Positions 52,501 to 63,666 are shown, counted from the first letter of the stretch. The stretch is 64,000 nt of DNA from Mastigias papua (GCA_964019165.1 OZ025268.1:21076274-21140273), one strand, 5' to 3'. A program made the numbers and translations. Notes: generated from the letters alone by a model not told the origin.

Positions 52501-55500
52501 TCTGGACTCAATATTGGATGGCTTGCCATGGAGTCTCTCAGCTGCTCTCAATCTGCTAAAAGTTATTTTTCTGTTATTTTATCATGATCTGTTGGTTCTT
52601 GTTTTTTGCACTCAGCTCAGTTGTAGTATGTTAATTGTAGGAAGCAAAGCAAATACGTGAAACATATGAAAAGGAGGCTAAAGGTGATGTAATTTGCTAT
52701 ACCTATTTTGCAATTGTTGCTTGGTTAATTTTGTATGTTGTCCAAGGTTCCCCTATAGTGGTATTGCTTTGTTAGTCAATATCTTCTTCTGATTTGATGG
52801 AAATTGAAACTTGTTGAGGAATTTATTGAGAGTTTGACTTTTCTATCTTACACCCTAATGTAGATGACTATGGTCGGGATAAGTTTGGAGATAGAAGAGG
52901 CAGAGACTATAACCGACACCAGACTAGAGAGAGGAGAAAGGACAGAGACCGGACACCTGAGAAGAAAAAGGTTTTCAGCATTTTCATCTTGTAGATTTCA
53001 CTGGAAACCAGTTTTGTCTTCAATGTTTATTTTGTTTTACTTCTATATTAGCAATTCAGTGAAAAAGTAAAAGGAACAGTTTTTTAGTATGGAATGTGGA
53101 TCAATCTGGCTTGTCTTTTTGTTTTGTTTACTTCTAGTCTTGTTACTTTTCCATATGTATAAGCCACTCAATCATAGAATATATTTTTTCCATATATTGC
53201 CAGCATGCTTTATTGCTTCTTGAAATATATTCTGAACTGCTATTTAAAGTCTCATTAAATCTCATTAATTTTTTAGGAAGGTACTGAACCAAATGGGGAG
53301 GAGGCAAGTATTATTTAATTCTATGTTGAACATTTTGAGAGGATCATTATGAATTCCATACAAACAATACTTGAAGATGCCCTATGAAATTTTAGATCAG
53401 TTCTGTTGTTTTATGATTCTTCGACTTGCAGAGTTGCAACCTGTAGAACTCAACTTTATGCAACCAGAAACACAGTTACATTGTCTTAGCACAACTCAAA
53501 ACTACAGACAAGATGTTGGGGAATTAGCTTGTTTGTTTCATGAAATCATGATATAGAGAGCTTTTTGTTAGGAACTTAGTCTTTATCTGAAGAAACTCTC
53601 AGATTTGAATTGTAGACTGTTGTCATTGGCAAATGCCAATCTCTTGGAATTAAAAATTGATCAAGAATAATGTTGGTTCTATTTGATGAGAGAGTAATTT
53701 AATGTTATAATTTTTGATTGTAAAATATCCATCTTGAGAAATTTTCAATCATTTATGGGGTAGAATGTATTTTGATTCTTGTAAGAGGATTGGAAACTTT
53801 AAATGAATCTTGATTGATCAAAGTGAATCTAATTTCAATCTGGCTTCTTATGGATTGCAGTTAATTATAAAGCAGAAATTTGTTGATTGATACGTAGTAA
53901 ATAAATCTTTTGTAACTTACTTTTATTGAATGAATTTCACTTTGTATTATAAAGATCATATTGGATTATCATGACTATAAGTTTTTATTTCTTTATGATC
54001 CTAGTGATCGAAAACGTTTCAGTGACTTAGCTGCCTGAGTTTATTGACGCTTTTTGTTCTTCACTTTTCATCATTTCAGTTAGCAAAGGATTCGAGAGCA
54101 GTCGAAGCCATTCAAGTATGTAGCTTGCTTTGGTTAAGGTGTTCAGTCCGAATTATGTTGCAATGGTGGTTTGATTTTAAGACTTTCTGTTGCATCAAGC
54201 AAGGTATTCTCATGACATAGCAAGAATATTTTCAAATTCCAACGGAGAAAGGTTTTTAAAATTTAACCAAATGTTTGGCGATCTTTGATAAAGGCTTACA
54301 ATATTCAGGGATATTAGTTCTATGGCATCAATCTCTTTGTCAATTGTGTTTGATACAGGCACGTTATTTGGGGATCATTAAGAAGAAGAGAAGAATTAGA
54401 AGAATGAACGATCGAAAATTTGTTTTTGATTGGGATGTTGGTGAAGATACCTCTGATGATTATAACCCGTTGTAAGTTACTAGCGTTTAATTTATAAAAC
54501 CAAAATGCATCAGTTTAATGTATCTGTTACCTGCAGTGCCATATTATAGCAGTTCTCGTACCTTTAAAAGGTAATGCTGTTCTAGCAAAGGTCCGTCTAC
54601 TTACACGCACACTCGTGTATGCACACACGCGTATGCACACACAAATACACATATATAGTGCATCCTACTCAACTATTTACCTTACGCGCACATGCATGTA
54701 TTAGTACTTCATGCCCGCCTCACAGATATTGTTATCGTTGAACCTACTGGCAAGATTCATTGCTGAGTGTACTATCGTATAGAAAAGAATATTCACTTTG
54801 ATTTTACCTTTGCTGGTCCATTCTATTGCACGCTGTATTTATGCGCTGATTTCCTTTATGATGGATTTGTGATATATATGAAAACGAATTGTGATGTTTA
54901 GAATTTAGATTGATTTCAAAACGATTCAAAGTTATTTTTTGATTTTGAGATGATGAGCTATTAGCAATGGCGCAAGCTGAATATTTTCATGTTATATAGG
55001 CTGTGTTTTTAAATTTACTTTTAGATATAGTGACAAGCACGAAGTTCAACTTTTTGGCAGAGGGCACATTGCTGGTATTGATGTTAAGGTGAGTTTGGCA
55101 TTGCATTTATGAAACCCAACTCACATCATATATGCAACATATCATAATTTCCTATTTCTTTTTGAATTTCAGAATTTCTGTGACAAGATATAGTTTTCCT
55201 TAGCGTTTCCTTCATTCAGATGGATTGTATTGTGAAGTTTTGCATAAAAGGCATTTACCTTTGCTATTGTGTATTCATTAACAAATATTTGCCATCATAC
55301 ATACATACATATTTTATATTACACAGGTAGGTTTATGGCAGCTTCGTGACTGATGTGGACTTGTTGTCTAAAGATCTTGAAACAAAAAGCAATTTTTGTA
55401 ACATAAAATTCATAGTTCCCTTTTTATATATTACAAAGGTTGTATTGTATGAAGCTTCATTTGATAAATATAAATAATCTCCGTTGGTCGCTGAAAAAGA

Positions 55501-55685
55501 GAGACAATTGTTCTATATCCAGCATAGGTTTATTTGTATAGCTATAGCAATGGTACAGTACACAAGTCGGTACACGAGTAGTCATGTTGTGCACTGTATT
55601 ATTCTAGGCTCAGAAAAAGGCACAATCAAAGTTCTATGAAGAATTGGTGGAAAGGAGGCGAACAGATTTAGAGAAAACTCAAGCC
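49516..55685 (+). CDS. DDX23: DDX23 (Prp28 / U5-100K) spliceosomal helicase, N-terminal part; continues past window
   Basis: DEAD-box helicase of the U5 snRNP that exchanges U1 for U6 at the 5' splice site. Exons: 49516-49961, 50540-50591, 50932-50991, 51821-51907, 52641-52683, 52864-52970, 53277-53303, 54080-54115, 54359-54471, 55025-55088, 55608-55685. Together they give 371 codons with consistent phases. The first about 150 residues are RS/RE/RK-rich, including [20 protein letters not shown]. Family-diagnostic blocks follow: [60 protein letters not shown] then [35 protein letters not shown], and [17 protein letters not shown]. The helicase core (Q motif, DEAD box) is not in the window. ATG 49516 has a good context (aaaaaaATGG); an upstream in-frame ATG at 49381 would add 45 hydrophobic residues and is less likely. 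One intron is GC-AG. The last visible intron is filled by retrotransposons. Confidence 0.93.
51418..51605. repeat. Dispersed repeat, copy B
   Basis: Counterpart of 40920-41107; it ends GTACCTTAAATAGGGAGGCC. It lies in a DDX23 intron. Confidence 0.45.
53304..53305 (+). promoter_or_regulatory. GC 5' splice site of a GC-AG intron in DDX23
   Basis: Exon 53277-53303 (EGTEPNGEE) ends GAG and is followed by GCAAGT, the preferred GC-donor consensus. The next exon (54080, phase 0, [12 protein letters not shown]) joins in frame only if this site is used; the nearest GT two bases on would break phase. Confidence 0.65.
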
Positions 55686-55730
55686 GTGTATGGTTTCAAA
55701 TTATCGTTTGCTGTGTCATTATATTCATAT

Positions 55731-55748
55731 TTTATTATTATTATTATT
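55731..55748. repeat. (TAA)n tract at the 3' end of retrotransposon 1
   Basis: ATT units on the plus strand; the minus-strand element ends directly into them. Confidence 0.9.
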
Positions 55749-58700
55749 GTAAAAGATATCGCACATTGTTCTAATCAATGGATAAGTTCTCTATAGATTT
55801 GACGTCAACAAGACTGATCAAACCTCCAGAACCTTCCTAAGAATCCTTGCAGTATTTAAGATAACAGTTTTCTGCAATTCACCGATGTTACTTTTGATGC
55901 CAATGTCCTTCAGTCGTTTTGGTAGTGTCTTTGGGGTAGTTCCTAATGCTCCTATTACTATCGGAATAACCACTATCTTCATGTCCCACAGCTTTTTCAA
56001 TTCTCTTACTAGATCTTGGTATTTCTCGATCTTCTCAATTTCTTTACTGTCCACCCTGCTGTCATGTGGGACAGCAAAGTCTATTACCTGAGCCGCGTTG
56101 TCTTTTTTGTTAATGACTATCATATCTGGACGTCTTGCTTGAATGGTATGGTCCGTCTGTATATTAAAATCCCATAGAATTTTACACCTTTCATTTTCTG
56201 TTACTGGAGCAGTATCATGCTCATACCATTTATCTTTTACCTCGATGCCATACATCCTACAAACCTCCCAATGTACTCTCCTGGCAACCCAATCATGCCT
56301 TCTTTTGTGCTCCCTTTGCGCCATCTTACTACACTCACTAACCAAATGGTTCACTGTCTCATCCTTTTCTCCACACATCCTGCATTTACTTTGCTCTTGG
56401 CTTTTATCAATGTATGCTTTGATTGCATTTGTACGGATTGCTTGTTCCTGTGCTGCAAGAATTACGGACTCTGTTTCCCTCTTCAAGTTTCCGTGCTTTA
56501 GCCATAGCCACCTGGCATCCCCAGCAATTTCATCAGTCTGTCTTAAAAATTGGCCGTGTAGTGCTTTTTCTTTCCAGCTTTCTTTCCTTTCCATCCTCTT
56601 TTGTTGTTTCAGATCACTGTCTGGCTCAATAACTTCATCACCTTCTATGGTAGCAAGTGAACTTAGCAGTCTCTCTGTACTCTTCCTAACATACCTTTGT
56701 AATGAAGCTGTTGCTATATGTACTGTATCCTCTACTCCCAACAGGCCTCTTCCTCCATCTTTCCGGGGCAAATATAACCTATCAACGTTACTTTTGGGAT
56801 GTAAGGCATTGTGCATTGTCATTAGCTTCCTTGTTCGTCTGTCTAGTTGTTCCACCTCAGCTTTTGTCCAATCTAAAAATGCAGCTGAATATCTCAACAA
56901 AGATATTGCCCAAGTGTTAATGCCTTTTACAAGATTACCTCCATTTAACTTTGTTTCTAGAAGTTTTCGTACTCTTCTCTTATACTCCCTTCCAACCTCA
57001 ATTTTCATTTCTTTGTGCCATATGCGATCTGTTTGAAGAACTCCCAAGTATTTGTAGCTTTCTCCCTCCTTCATTGACTTAATTAAAGACTTGTCTGGTA
57101 ACTTAATTCCATCTGATGCAACTATATTTCCTCTCTTCAGAGATAGCATGGCACACTTGTCAATTCCAAATTCCATTCCAATATCTTTGCTGAAGATCCT
57201 AACAGTTTGAAGTAAAGAATCTAGTGATTTTTCATTCTTCGCATACAACTTTAAGTCATCCGTAAACAGAAGATGGTTAACTTTCACTTTGGTCTTAGAA
57301 AATTCATATCCGGCCTTTGACTTCCTCAAGATATGGGTCAATGGGATCAATGCAGTCACAAACAATAAAGGTGATAATGTATCTCCTTGGAAGATTCCTC
57401 TATTGATCTTCACTTCTCCGAGAATTTGCTCACCACATGTTAATTCCACTCGCCATGTTTTCATACTTTCTTGGAGGAACTCCCTTATCTGTCTATTCAC
57501 TCCCAAACCCTTTAGGCTCTCCAAAATCCATGAATGTGCAATCATGTCATAAGCTGTGCGATAATCTATCCACCCCATTGCAAGCCCTTTTTTCCTCTGT
57601 TTAACCTCCTTTAATACCATTCTATCTATATATAACAAATCGTGTGTGCCTCGTGTTTTTCTCCTACAGCCCTTCTGCTCTTCAGGCAACATTGAATTTG
57701 ACTCTAGGTATTCGTACAGTTCATTGGCAATTACCCCTGTCAGCAATTTCCAAAGTATTGGCAGGCAGGTTATTGGCCTGTAGTTGTTGGCAGCGTTTCC
57801 TTGTTTCTTGTCTTTCTGGATTAGAATTGTCCTCCCTTTAGTCATCCAGTTAGGTGTACCTACTTCTAGGCACTGTTCTAGGTGTTTTCTAAGGGGTTTG
57901 TGCATGCTTCTGAAGTTTTTCACCCAGAATCCTTGTACCCCATCTGGGCCTGGTGCTTTCCAGTTGGGTATTTTTTTCAGTACGTGCTGTATTTTGTTGT
58001 CTGTGATGTTCACCACTCCTTGCTCTACTCTCTGTCTCTTCATTTCATTTCTAAATTGCTCAAGCCATTCAGCTGAGTCATTGTGGACTTTCTCGGCTCC
58101 CCAAATTCCTTCCCAAAATTTCTTCGCTGCTTCTAAATCTGGTACACCCTTCTGCACATGCTTTCCACCCATATTTAAGTCTTGGTAGAATTTACCTTGA
58201 TTGTTCCGAAATGTCCTATTCTGTTGATATTGGTTGATCCTATCGCTGTACCGTTTTATTTTTCCTACTGTTGCTTTTATTCTTTGTGATATTTCTTCCT
58301 TTACAGTGGCAATTCCCTTCTGTTTTATTTTATACTTTTCCTGAAGGTAGGTCCTGTGTCTTTGCTTAATTTTCTCTCCGTCCATCATAATATTTACACG
58401 ACTAAGATCTTTGCACAATTCCTTCACTCGTCCTTCAAGTCTTCGTTTCCACCATGGCTCCCTTTTTGCATTCTGGTAGGTCTTCCTCAATCCTAGCAAC
58501 TCTTGAGCTAACACTGCACCTGCATATATCAAGTTATTTGTGTCAGTGATATTATCCGTCTTCATTTTTCCAAGTACAGTATCAACCTTTTGAACTACAG
58601 ATTGTAATCTTCCCTTTTCTACTCCTCTCAAAGATCGTAATCTCTCTCTTTCATTGTTAGATAAGATGTCTTTCAGTCTCTTGATTAGTATCTTTTCTTC

Positions 58701-59475
58701 TTCATTTACATTTACATTTCTCTCATTACTATTATCGATTTCCTCATTTTCACTAGATCTATCTGGTAACTCTATGTTGCAAGTTTCCCTTGCATCAGCT
58801 TCAGCTGCTTCAAGCATGGTTCCTTGTTCTAATGCCTCTATATTTCTTCTGATCTCTTCAAGTTCAAGATCAGTCAGCCAGTTTCTCTTTATAATATTGT
58901 TTTTCTGGTCCAGTAGTCTCTGCTCAGTTACAGGAAACATACCTTTATCTACCCAACACTTATGCATTCTTTTCCGATATCCATTCCGCTTTGGTTCACT
59001 CTGGTAGTAGCATTCCATAACTACCCTGTTATCATATTGACACCATTTCCTTCTTTGGATCCTTGGAGCAGTAGCAGGATGACGATCGGGGCCACGCTGC
59101 TCCTCCATGGGACACCTGCCGGGCGAGAGGCCTTCACACTGTGATCTGGTCTCATTTACGCCGTTATTTGGTAAATTTATTGTAGTCATTACACTCATTT
59201 GAGGGTAGTGGTGATGAGGTGCCACAACCACCGGTATTTTTATTGAGACACCATCTCTAGGGGGGCTGCCAACCAAGGCTAAAGAGTCCCTCCTACCCAT
59301 GAGACAGACTATCCCCCGCCGGACGCCAACCCGGTATTTCAAGGTCGCGGGGGGAGCTAACAGGGACTACACCTTGCTCAAGGGTGACCTGGAGGTAGTT
59401 GCAGCAAAGGGTAACCTCATTATCCCACGTCGAAACTCCACAACCGGATGCAGTTTAATGTCATACCCAGGACGA
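55749..59475 (-). mobile_element. R4/Dong-like non-LTR retrotransposon 1, apparently full length
   Basis: The minus-strand element runs from the leader starting CCTGGGTATGAC near 59470 to a 3' end abutting the TAA tract at 55731-55748; a second TAA tract lies at its 5' end (59475-59498). It carries one uninterrupted ORF and a short 3' UTR of about 70 bp. Insertion in TAA repeats is a known habit of Dong elements. It lies antisense in the DDX23 intron after 55685. Confidence 0.85.
55818..59342 (-). CDS. Retrotransposon 1 polyprotein: reverse transcriptase + restriction-like endonuclease
   Basis: 1174 residues, no stops. Residues 97-167 form a Trp/Arg-rich DNA-binding-like region (RRKWCQYDNRVVMECYY, GYRKRMHKCWVDKGMF, LELEEIRR). 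The reverse transcriptase spans about 460-780: WKAPGPDGVQGFW, NYRPITCLPILWKLL, GWIDYRTAYDMI, INRGIFQGDTLSPLLF and the catalytic LLFTDDLKLYAK (about 691-702, FTDD in place of the usual xADD). The C-terminal CCHC zinc motif CRMCGEKDETVNHLVSEC is at 987-1004. The restriction-like endonuclease follows: RRPDMIV, VIDFAVP and EKYQDLVREL at about 1070-1129, with the closing ARILRKVLEV. RT plus RLE without an APE nuclease fits the R4/Dong group. All catalytic residues I can identify are present, so it could be active. The first 29 residues come from the leader shared with retrotransposon 2. Confidence 0.92.
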   Translation of the reverse strand: MKYRVGVRRGIVCLMGRRDSLALVGSPPRDGVSIKIPVVVAPHHHYPQMSVMTTINLPNNGVNETRSQCEGLSPGRCPMEEQRGPDRHPATAPRIQRRKWCQYDNRVVMECYYQSEPKRNGYRKRMHKCWVDKGMFPVTEQRLLDQKNNIIKRNWLTDLELEEIRRNIEALEQGTMLEAAEADARETCNIELPDRSSENEEIDNSNERNVNVNEEEKILIKRLKDILSNNERERLRSLRGVEKGRLQSVVQKVDTVLGKMKTDNITDTNNLIYAGAVLAQELLGLRKTYQNAKREPWWKRRLEGRVKELCKDLSRVNIMMDGEKIKQRHRTYLQEKYKIKQKGIATVKEEISQRIKATVGKIKRYSDRINQYQQNRTFRNNQGKFYQDLNMGGKHVQKGVPDLEAAKKFWEGIWGAEKVHNDSAEWLEQFRNEMKRQRVEQGVVNITDNKIQHVLKKIPNWKAPGPDGVQGFWVKNFRSMHKPLRKHLEQCLEVGTPNWMTKGRTILIQKDKKQGNAANNYRPITCLPILWKLLTGVIANELYEYLESNSMLPEEQKGCRRKTRGTHDLLYIDRMVLKEVKQRKKGLAMGWIDYRTAYDMIAHSWILESLKGLGVNRQIREFLQESMKTWRVELTCGEQILGEVKINRGIFQGDTLSPLLFVTALIPLTHILRKSKAGYEFSKTKVKVNHLLFTDDLKLYAKNEKSLDSLLQTVRIFSKDIGMEFGIDKCAMLSLKRGNIVASDGIKLPDKSLIKSMKEGESYKYLGVLQTDRIWHKEMKIEVGREYKRRVRKLLETKLNGGNLVKGINTWAISLLRYSAAFLDWTKAEVEQLDRRTRKLMTMHNALHPKSNVDRLYLPRKDGGRGLLGVEDTVHIATASLQRYVRKSTERLLSSLATIEGDEVIEPDSDLKQQKRMERKESWKEKALHGQFLRQTDEIAGDARWLWLKHGNLKRETESVILAAQEQAIRTNAIKAYIDKSQEQSKCRMCGEKDETVNHLVSECSKMAQREHKRRHDWVARRVHWEVCRMYGIEVKDKWYEHDTAPVTENERCKILWDFNIQTDHTIQARRPDMIVINKKDNAAQVIDFAVPHDSRVDSKEIEKIEKYQDLVRELKKLWDMKIVVIPIVIGALGTTPKTLPKRLKDIGIKSNIGELQKTVILNTARILRKVLEV

Positions 59476-59498
59476 ATTATTATTATTATTATTATTAT
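59475..59498. repeat. (TAA)n tract between the two retrotransposons
   Basis: ATT units on the plus strand. They are both the tail of element 2 and the 5' target of element 1. Confidence 0.9.
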
Positions 59499-59619
59499 GG
59501 TAAGTAAAAAAGCTACGGTTAAATAGCCAACATCTGCGGACCATCAAATATTGTTGATCCGAAAACTAAACAACATTCTACATACAAAACAGGACACGTA
59601 ATAGTAACATTGTCAATAT

Positions 59620-62600
59620 CTACTCATCGGCTTGTAAAAGTCCCGACAAAACTCTTCTAACCATACTCTCACTGTCCATTAACACAGTTTTCTGCATCTC
59701 TGCTACCGTTGCTTTAGCTAATCGTTCCTTTTCTGGATGTTTACTAAATACTCTTTCCACATCACACAGAACTTGCTTTATACCTCCACCAAGAGCACCA
59801 ATAACTACAGGGACAATCTCTAGATCATATCCAAGTCTCCTCTCCCTTAGTTCAAATGCAAGTTGTCGATACTTAGTCAATTTCTCGTTTCTTTTGGCAA
59901 CTATGTTTGCTTGCTGTGGGCATGCCATATCACAAATCCAAATCTTACTCTTTTCTTTGTCCTCCAGTATCAGATCCGGTCTCCTAGATGTTGTCGTTTT
60001 TCGCAAGTTGAACTCAAAGTCCCAGATTAACTTGGAATTCGCATTTTCTAAAACTTTCCCTCTTGTCCAATTCTCTTTATACCACACTACTTCTCTTGCT
60101 ACCAATCCGTACTCCTTTGCCCATGCAATTGCCATTACCATCAACGCTCTGTTGTGTCTTGCTAAATACTCACTGTTGGCCATCACCTTACATCCAGCTA
60201 CAAGGTGTTCCAAAGTTTCATTGAAATCACCATATAATCGACACCTCCCATTCTCAATCAATCCTCTTACCATCTTCCATCCTCTTGTCTCCACCATCTG
60301 CTCCATCAATATCATTATTGATGATGTCTTCCTTGGTGTCAACCGTTGTTTTAGCCAAAGATGGCATTCCTGTTCTTGCTTTCCATATATGTCACTTTGC
60401 AATTCTTTCTGTCTGTAATTCTCTTTTCGTTTAAGTTGTGTACCTCTCTTCAATTCATGTTTTACTCTCTTCCATGTCGCTTTCCAGTCTAATTCCAAGA
60501 CCTCTCCCATTAATCTTACATTGTTCCCTACAAATTCAAAATCTCTATCTATATCCATCATCGAATTTACTGCTTCGTCAATGATTGCATTGGATTCTTT
60601 CTTGTTCTCTCTTCTCCATGCCGCTTGAATCCACTTATTACTTGACTTACACATATAGCAAGCAACTCTTGTTCTAGTCTCTGCATAAACATCCCTCATA
60701 GATTGTAATCCCCTCCCTCCTTGGTCTCTCTTCAAATATAATCGCTCATCACTTGCCTGTTTACCCAACATGTGTTTCATTCTCAACTCTCTTTTAATAA
60801 CCTGGTCTAGCTCATTTAGCTCATTTTTTGTCATTTTGCATACATTCATTGGATAGGCTGCCACTGGGATGACCTTAGAATTGATAGCCTGTATCAAATT
60901 TTCATCATTTAGTTCGGATGTCAATAATACCCTCATCCTGCTTGTTACTTCCTCTTTAACCCTTTTATATACATTCTTTGCTTTTATACCGTTTGACTGT
61001 TCCACCCCAAGAAACCTATACATTTCATCTTGAGTTGGGTCCAAAGCCTTCATCCTTTCCTGCAACACTTGCAGCCCTTCGCCTTTTATCATTTTCCCAC
61101 GCTCAAACACAATTTCTGCGCACTGTGAAACGCCATAGCAAGCACCTGTATCAAAGCTCGCTTGTACAATGATTTCGTTTATCTCCTTTAACAAATCATG
61201 TGATTCCTGGTATACCTTAAGATCATCTACGAAAAAACTGTGTGTCCTGTTTACATTTCTCATTCCTGGCTCTCCCATCCGATATCCTTTGCTCTGTTCA
61301 AGCAACTTAGCAATAGGTATTTCTGTAATACAAAACCCAACCGGTGAGTAACTATCTCCCTGTAGAAACCCACATTTTATGTCTATCCATCTACTTACAC
61401 ACTTTTCCCCATCCTTCCACAGCTCCAATCGTGTTTTCCATTTATTCATTAATGCCTTCAAAACTGAGATAATCACTGCAGGTATACCAATCCACTCATA
61501 TACTCGTATCATCCAGTCATGATGCACTTTGTCATAAGCTTTCTTATAATCATAGTAGGCCACAGCTAAATTCCGATGGTAGGCCTTTACTTCTTCCATA
61601 ATACACTTGTCAATAAGTAACTGGTCAACTGTGCCAAGCACCCCTGCCACTGCTCCAAGTTGTCCTTCGTCCCAAATGCTATTCTCTAATGCATGCTGTC
61701 TCATGTATCTCCCAATCAATCCTGTTAAAATCTTATAAGATGTGCTCAAACAAGTTATTGGCCGATAATTCTGCTCATTGCTAAGATCCTTTGTCTTAGG
61801 TATCTGAACTGTTCTTCCTGCTGGCCACCATACTGGTATCAGTTCATTATCATTTGTGAGCTTCACAAAAGCTCTAGTCAGTGCGCTTTGTGCTGCTTGA
61901 AACTTTTTCCACCAGTAATTCTGAATGCCATCTATCCCCGGGGCTGTCCAATTCTTCCTCTTCTTAATCTCTATCGCTACATTGTCATTCGTGATAGTAA
62001 ACTCATTCACAACTTGCACCCTATCTTTCATCTCCATTTGTACTTTCTCCATCCATGGCATTTCTGGTGTTTTTTCATCTTTTTCCCATATTCCAGCCCA
62101 AAAATCCTCAAATCGTTCCATTGGAGGTGGTTTTCCTTCATAATCAATCCTTTCCAGTGATTTAAAGAAACTTTTCTGGTCTCTTTCAAAGTTAGCATTG
62201 TCTCTTATCCTGTTTCCCCTTTCTATCATCTTTTCCAGCTTCACCTTTTTATATCGCAGTTGATCTAACCACTTCTCTTTAGCTCTTCTGATGTTAGTCG
62301 AAGTCGTGTCTGACTCATTCATTAAGTGCTTTAAATCCTTCAAGATCGTTTTCTCTTTGGCTGTAGCCTTTCTCTTCAGCTTTCGCCTCTGTAATTCATT
62401 CCCAGCTCTAGCTATAACTTGTCTAAGTCTTTTCATTTCTTGTTTCAGTTTTCTCACTCTCCTGTTCCCAGTACCTGGCTTTTGCCTTCCAATTGTACTC
62501 TTTGCTGTTTGTGGTAACCCCATTTTAATCTCTAGAGCCCTACCCATAGCATACACCTTGTCAGTTATTTCTGGTATTGTGTCTACTCCTCTAAGAGAAA

Positions 62601-63480
62601 GCCGCAAAACACCATCTGCTTTCTTTTGCAACTCAACAGGCACCTTGAGCTTCTTCAGTTTCTCTCTTGGGTTGATTGCTGTCAAGGTGCTACTAGTTAG
62701 ACTCTGAAGTTGGTCATTAAATATAGACATCAATTCTTTATCTACAAAATCATCACTGTCTTCCACCGCTTCATCACATTCTACATATGTTTCATCATGC
62801 TGTCCATGACCAGAAATTGCTCTCTGTTGTTCACCTGCTTGAGTTTCCCAACTGTCATTCTCTAAGTTACTTTCTTGTCGCACTAATATCAAATTAGTGA
62901 TGGTTTGTTCTTTCCGGAACCGCGATGCATTGTCGCGTAGCTTTTGCATGCTAGCTGCTGCATATTCTGGGTACTCTTCGATCCATCTATCTTTCACACG
63001 TTTCATAAAACCTCTTCCTCTTCTTCTTTCTTCATTGTCAATTTGCACCAATCTCACTTTCATCTCAGTTGTCCATTCTATAACATGGGATTGACTACTC
63101 ATTTCTCCTGCTTGTCTGCTTACCACGTTTTCTTGTAAGCTTCCCCAGCCCTCCTTGGCAAATCGCTTGGCATTGTCTATTAAGTTCTGAGCTGTCCTCC
63201 GTTTCTCTGGATACTCTCCATGCCATCGTTCTTTTATCCTTTTCATGAAGTTCTTTCCTTTCAGCCTCTCTTCCCTGTCGATTTCTACTACTCTTTTCTT
63301 TTCTTCATCAGTCCATACTCTATCATTTATTGTATGAAATCTATTGTCTAGTGTCTGGTCTGCTATCTTTTCAGCATCAGCTAACTGGGCCACTGTTTTG
63401 TTTGCAGAAACAGACGTAAAGTGTGGTTGATTTTGATAATTATAATCCAAGTCTTCCATATAGTGTGAATTTGAACGCAC
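59620..63480 (-). CDS. Retrotransposon 2 polyprotein: Myb-like repeats + reverse transcriptase + endonuclease
   Basis: 1286 residues, no stops. Two tandem Myb/SANT-like units lie at about 56-107 (WTDEEKKRVVEIDREER, RIKERWHGEYPE) and 136-188 (WTTEMKVRLVQIDNEER, RVKDRWIEEYPE), likely the DNA-binding part. Reverse transcriptase: NWTAPGIDGIQNYWWKKF at about 510-527, NYRPITCL, AYYDYKKAYDKVHHDW, IKCGFLQGDSYSPVGF and FFVDDLKVYQES (about 749-760). At the C-terminus the zinc motif reads CRLYGDFNETLEHLVAGC, with Tyr where the second Cys is expected. The endonuclease-like RRPDLILEDK, CDMACP and LTKYRQLAFEL follow, then VPVVIGALGGG. It is clearly diverged from element 1 despite sharing its leader. Activity is possible, but the zinc-motif change is a caution. 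Confidence 0.92.
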   Translation of the reverse strand: MRSNSHYMEDLDYNYQNQPHFTSVSANKTVAQLADAEKIADQTLDNRFHTINDRVWTDEEKKRVVEIDREERLKGKNFMKRIKERWHGEYPEKRRTAQNLIDNAKRFAKEGWGSLQENVVSRQAGEMSSQSHVIEWTTEMKVRLVQIDNEERRRGRGFMKRVKDRWIEEYPEYAAASMQKLRDNASRFRKEQTITNLILVRQESNLENDSWETQAGEQQRAISGHGQHDETYVECDEAVEDSDDFVDKELMSIFNDQLQSLTSSTLTAINPREKLKKLKVPVELQKKADGVLRLSLRGVDTIPEITDKVYAMGRALEIKMGLPQTAKSTIGRQKPGTGNRRVRKLKQEMKRLRQVIARAGNELQRRKLKRKATAKEKTILKDLKHLMNESDTTSTNIRRAKEKWLDQLRYKKVKLEKMIERGNRIRDNANFERDQKSFFKSLERIDYEGKPPPMERFEDFWAGIWEKDEKTPEMPWMEKVQMEMKDRVQVVNEFTITNDNVAIEIKKRKNWTAPGIDGIQNYWWKKFQAAQSALTRAFVKLTNDNELIPVWWPAGRTVQIPKTKDLSNEQNYRPITCLSTSYKILTGLIGRYMRQHALENSIWDEGQLGAVAGVLGTVDQLLIDKCIMEEVKAYHRNLAVAYYDYKKAYDKVHHDWMIRVYEWIGIPAVIISVLKALMNKWKTRLELWKDGEKCVSRWIDIKCGFLQGDSYSPVGFCITEIPIAKLLEQSKGYRMGEPGMRNVNRTHSFFVDDLKVYQESHDLLKEINEIIVQASFDTGACYGVSQCAEIVFERGKMIKGEGLQVLQERMKALDPTQDEMYRFLGVEQSNGIKAKNVYKRVKEEVTSRMRVLLTSELNDENLIQAINSKVIPVAAYPMNVCKMTKNELNELDQVIKRELRMKHMLGKQASDERLYLKRDQGGRGLQSMRDVYAETRTRVACYMCKSSNKWIQAAWRRENKKESNAIIDEAVNSMMDIDRDFEFVGNNVRLMGEVLELDWKATWKRVKHELKRGTQLKRKENYRQKELQSDIYGKQEQECHLWLKQRLTPRKTSSIMILMEQMVETRGWKMVRGLIENGRCRLYGDFNETLEHLVAGCKVMANSEYLARHNRALMVMAIAWAKEYGLVAREVVWYKENWTRGKVLENANSKLIWDFEFNLRKTTTSRRPDLILEDKEKSKIWICDMACPQQANIVAKRNEKLTKYRQLAFELRERRLGYDLEIVPVVIGALGGGIKQVLCDVERVFSKHPEKERLAKATVAEMQKTVLMDSESMVRRVLSGLLQADE

Positions 63481-63666
63481 GGGTATAAAACGTCCATCCA
63501 GGGTTGCCCGGCACTCTGGATAAGGCTGTATTATGATAGAGTCGCCACTCTTCTACCAGATCCCGCGATTGGTGACCTCATTACGCAGTGGCCATTCACC
63601 TATATCGGCGCGGTACCTTCAGGTTACGGGTACAATTGTTCGTGTAGCCTCCACTAGATAATTTGC

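Noticed and set aside
56143..57036. 297-codon plus-strand ORF
   Set aside because: Antisense shadow of the retrotransposon 1 polyprotein; likewise the plus-strand ORFs at 57784, 58654, 59894 and 62291.
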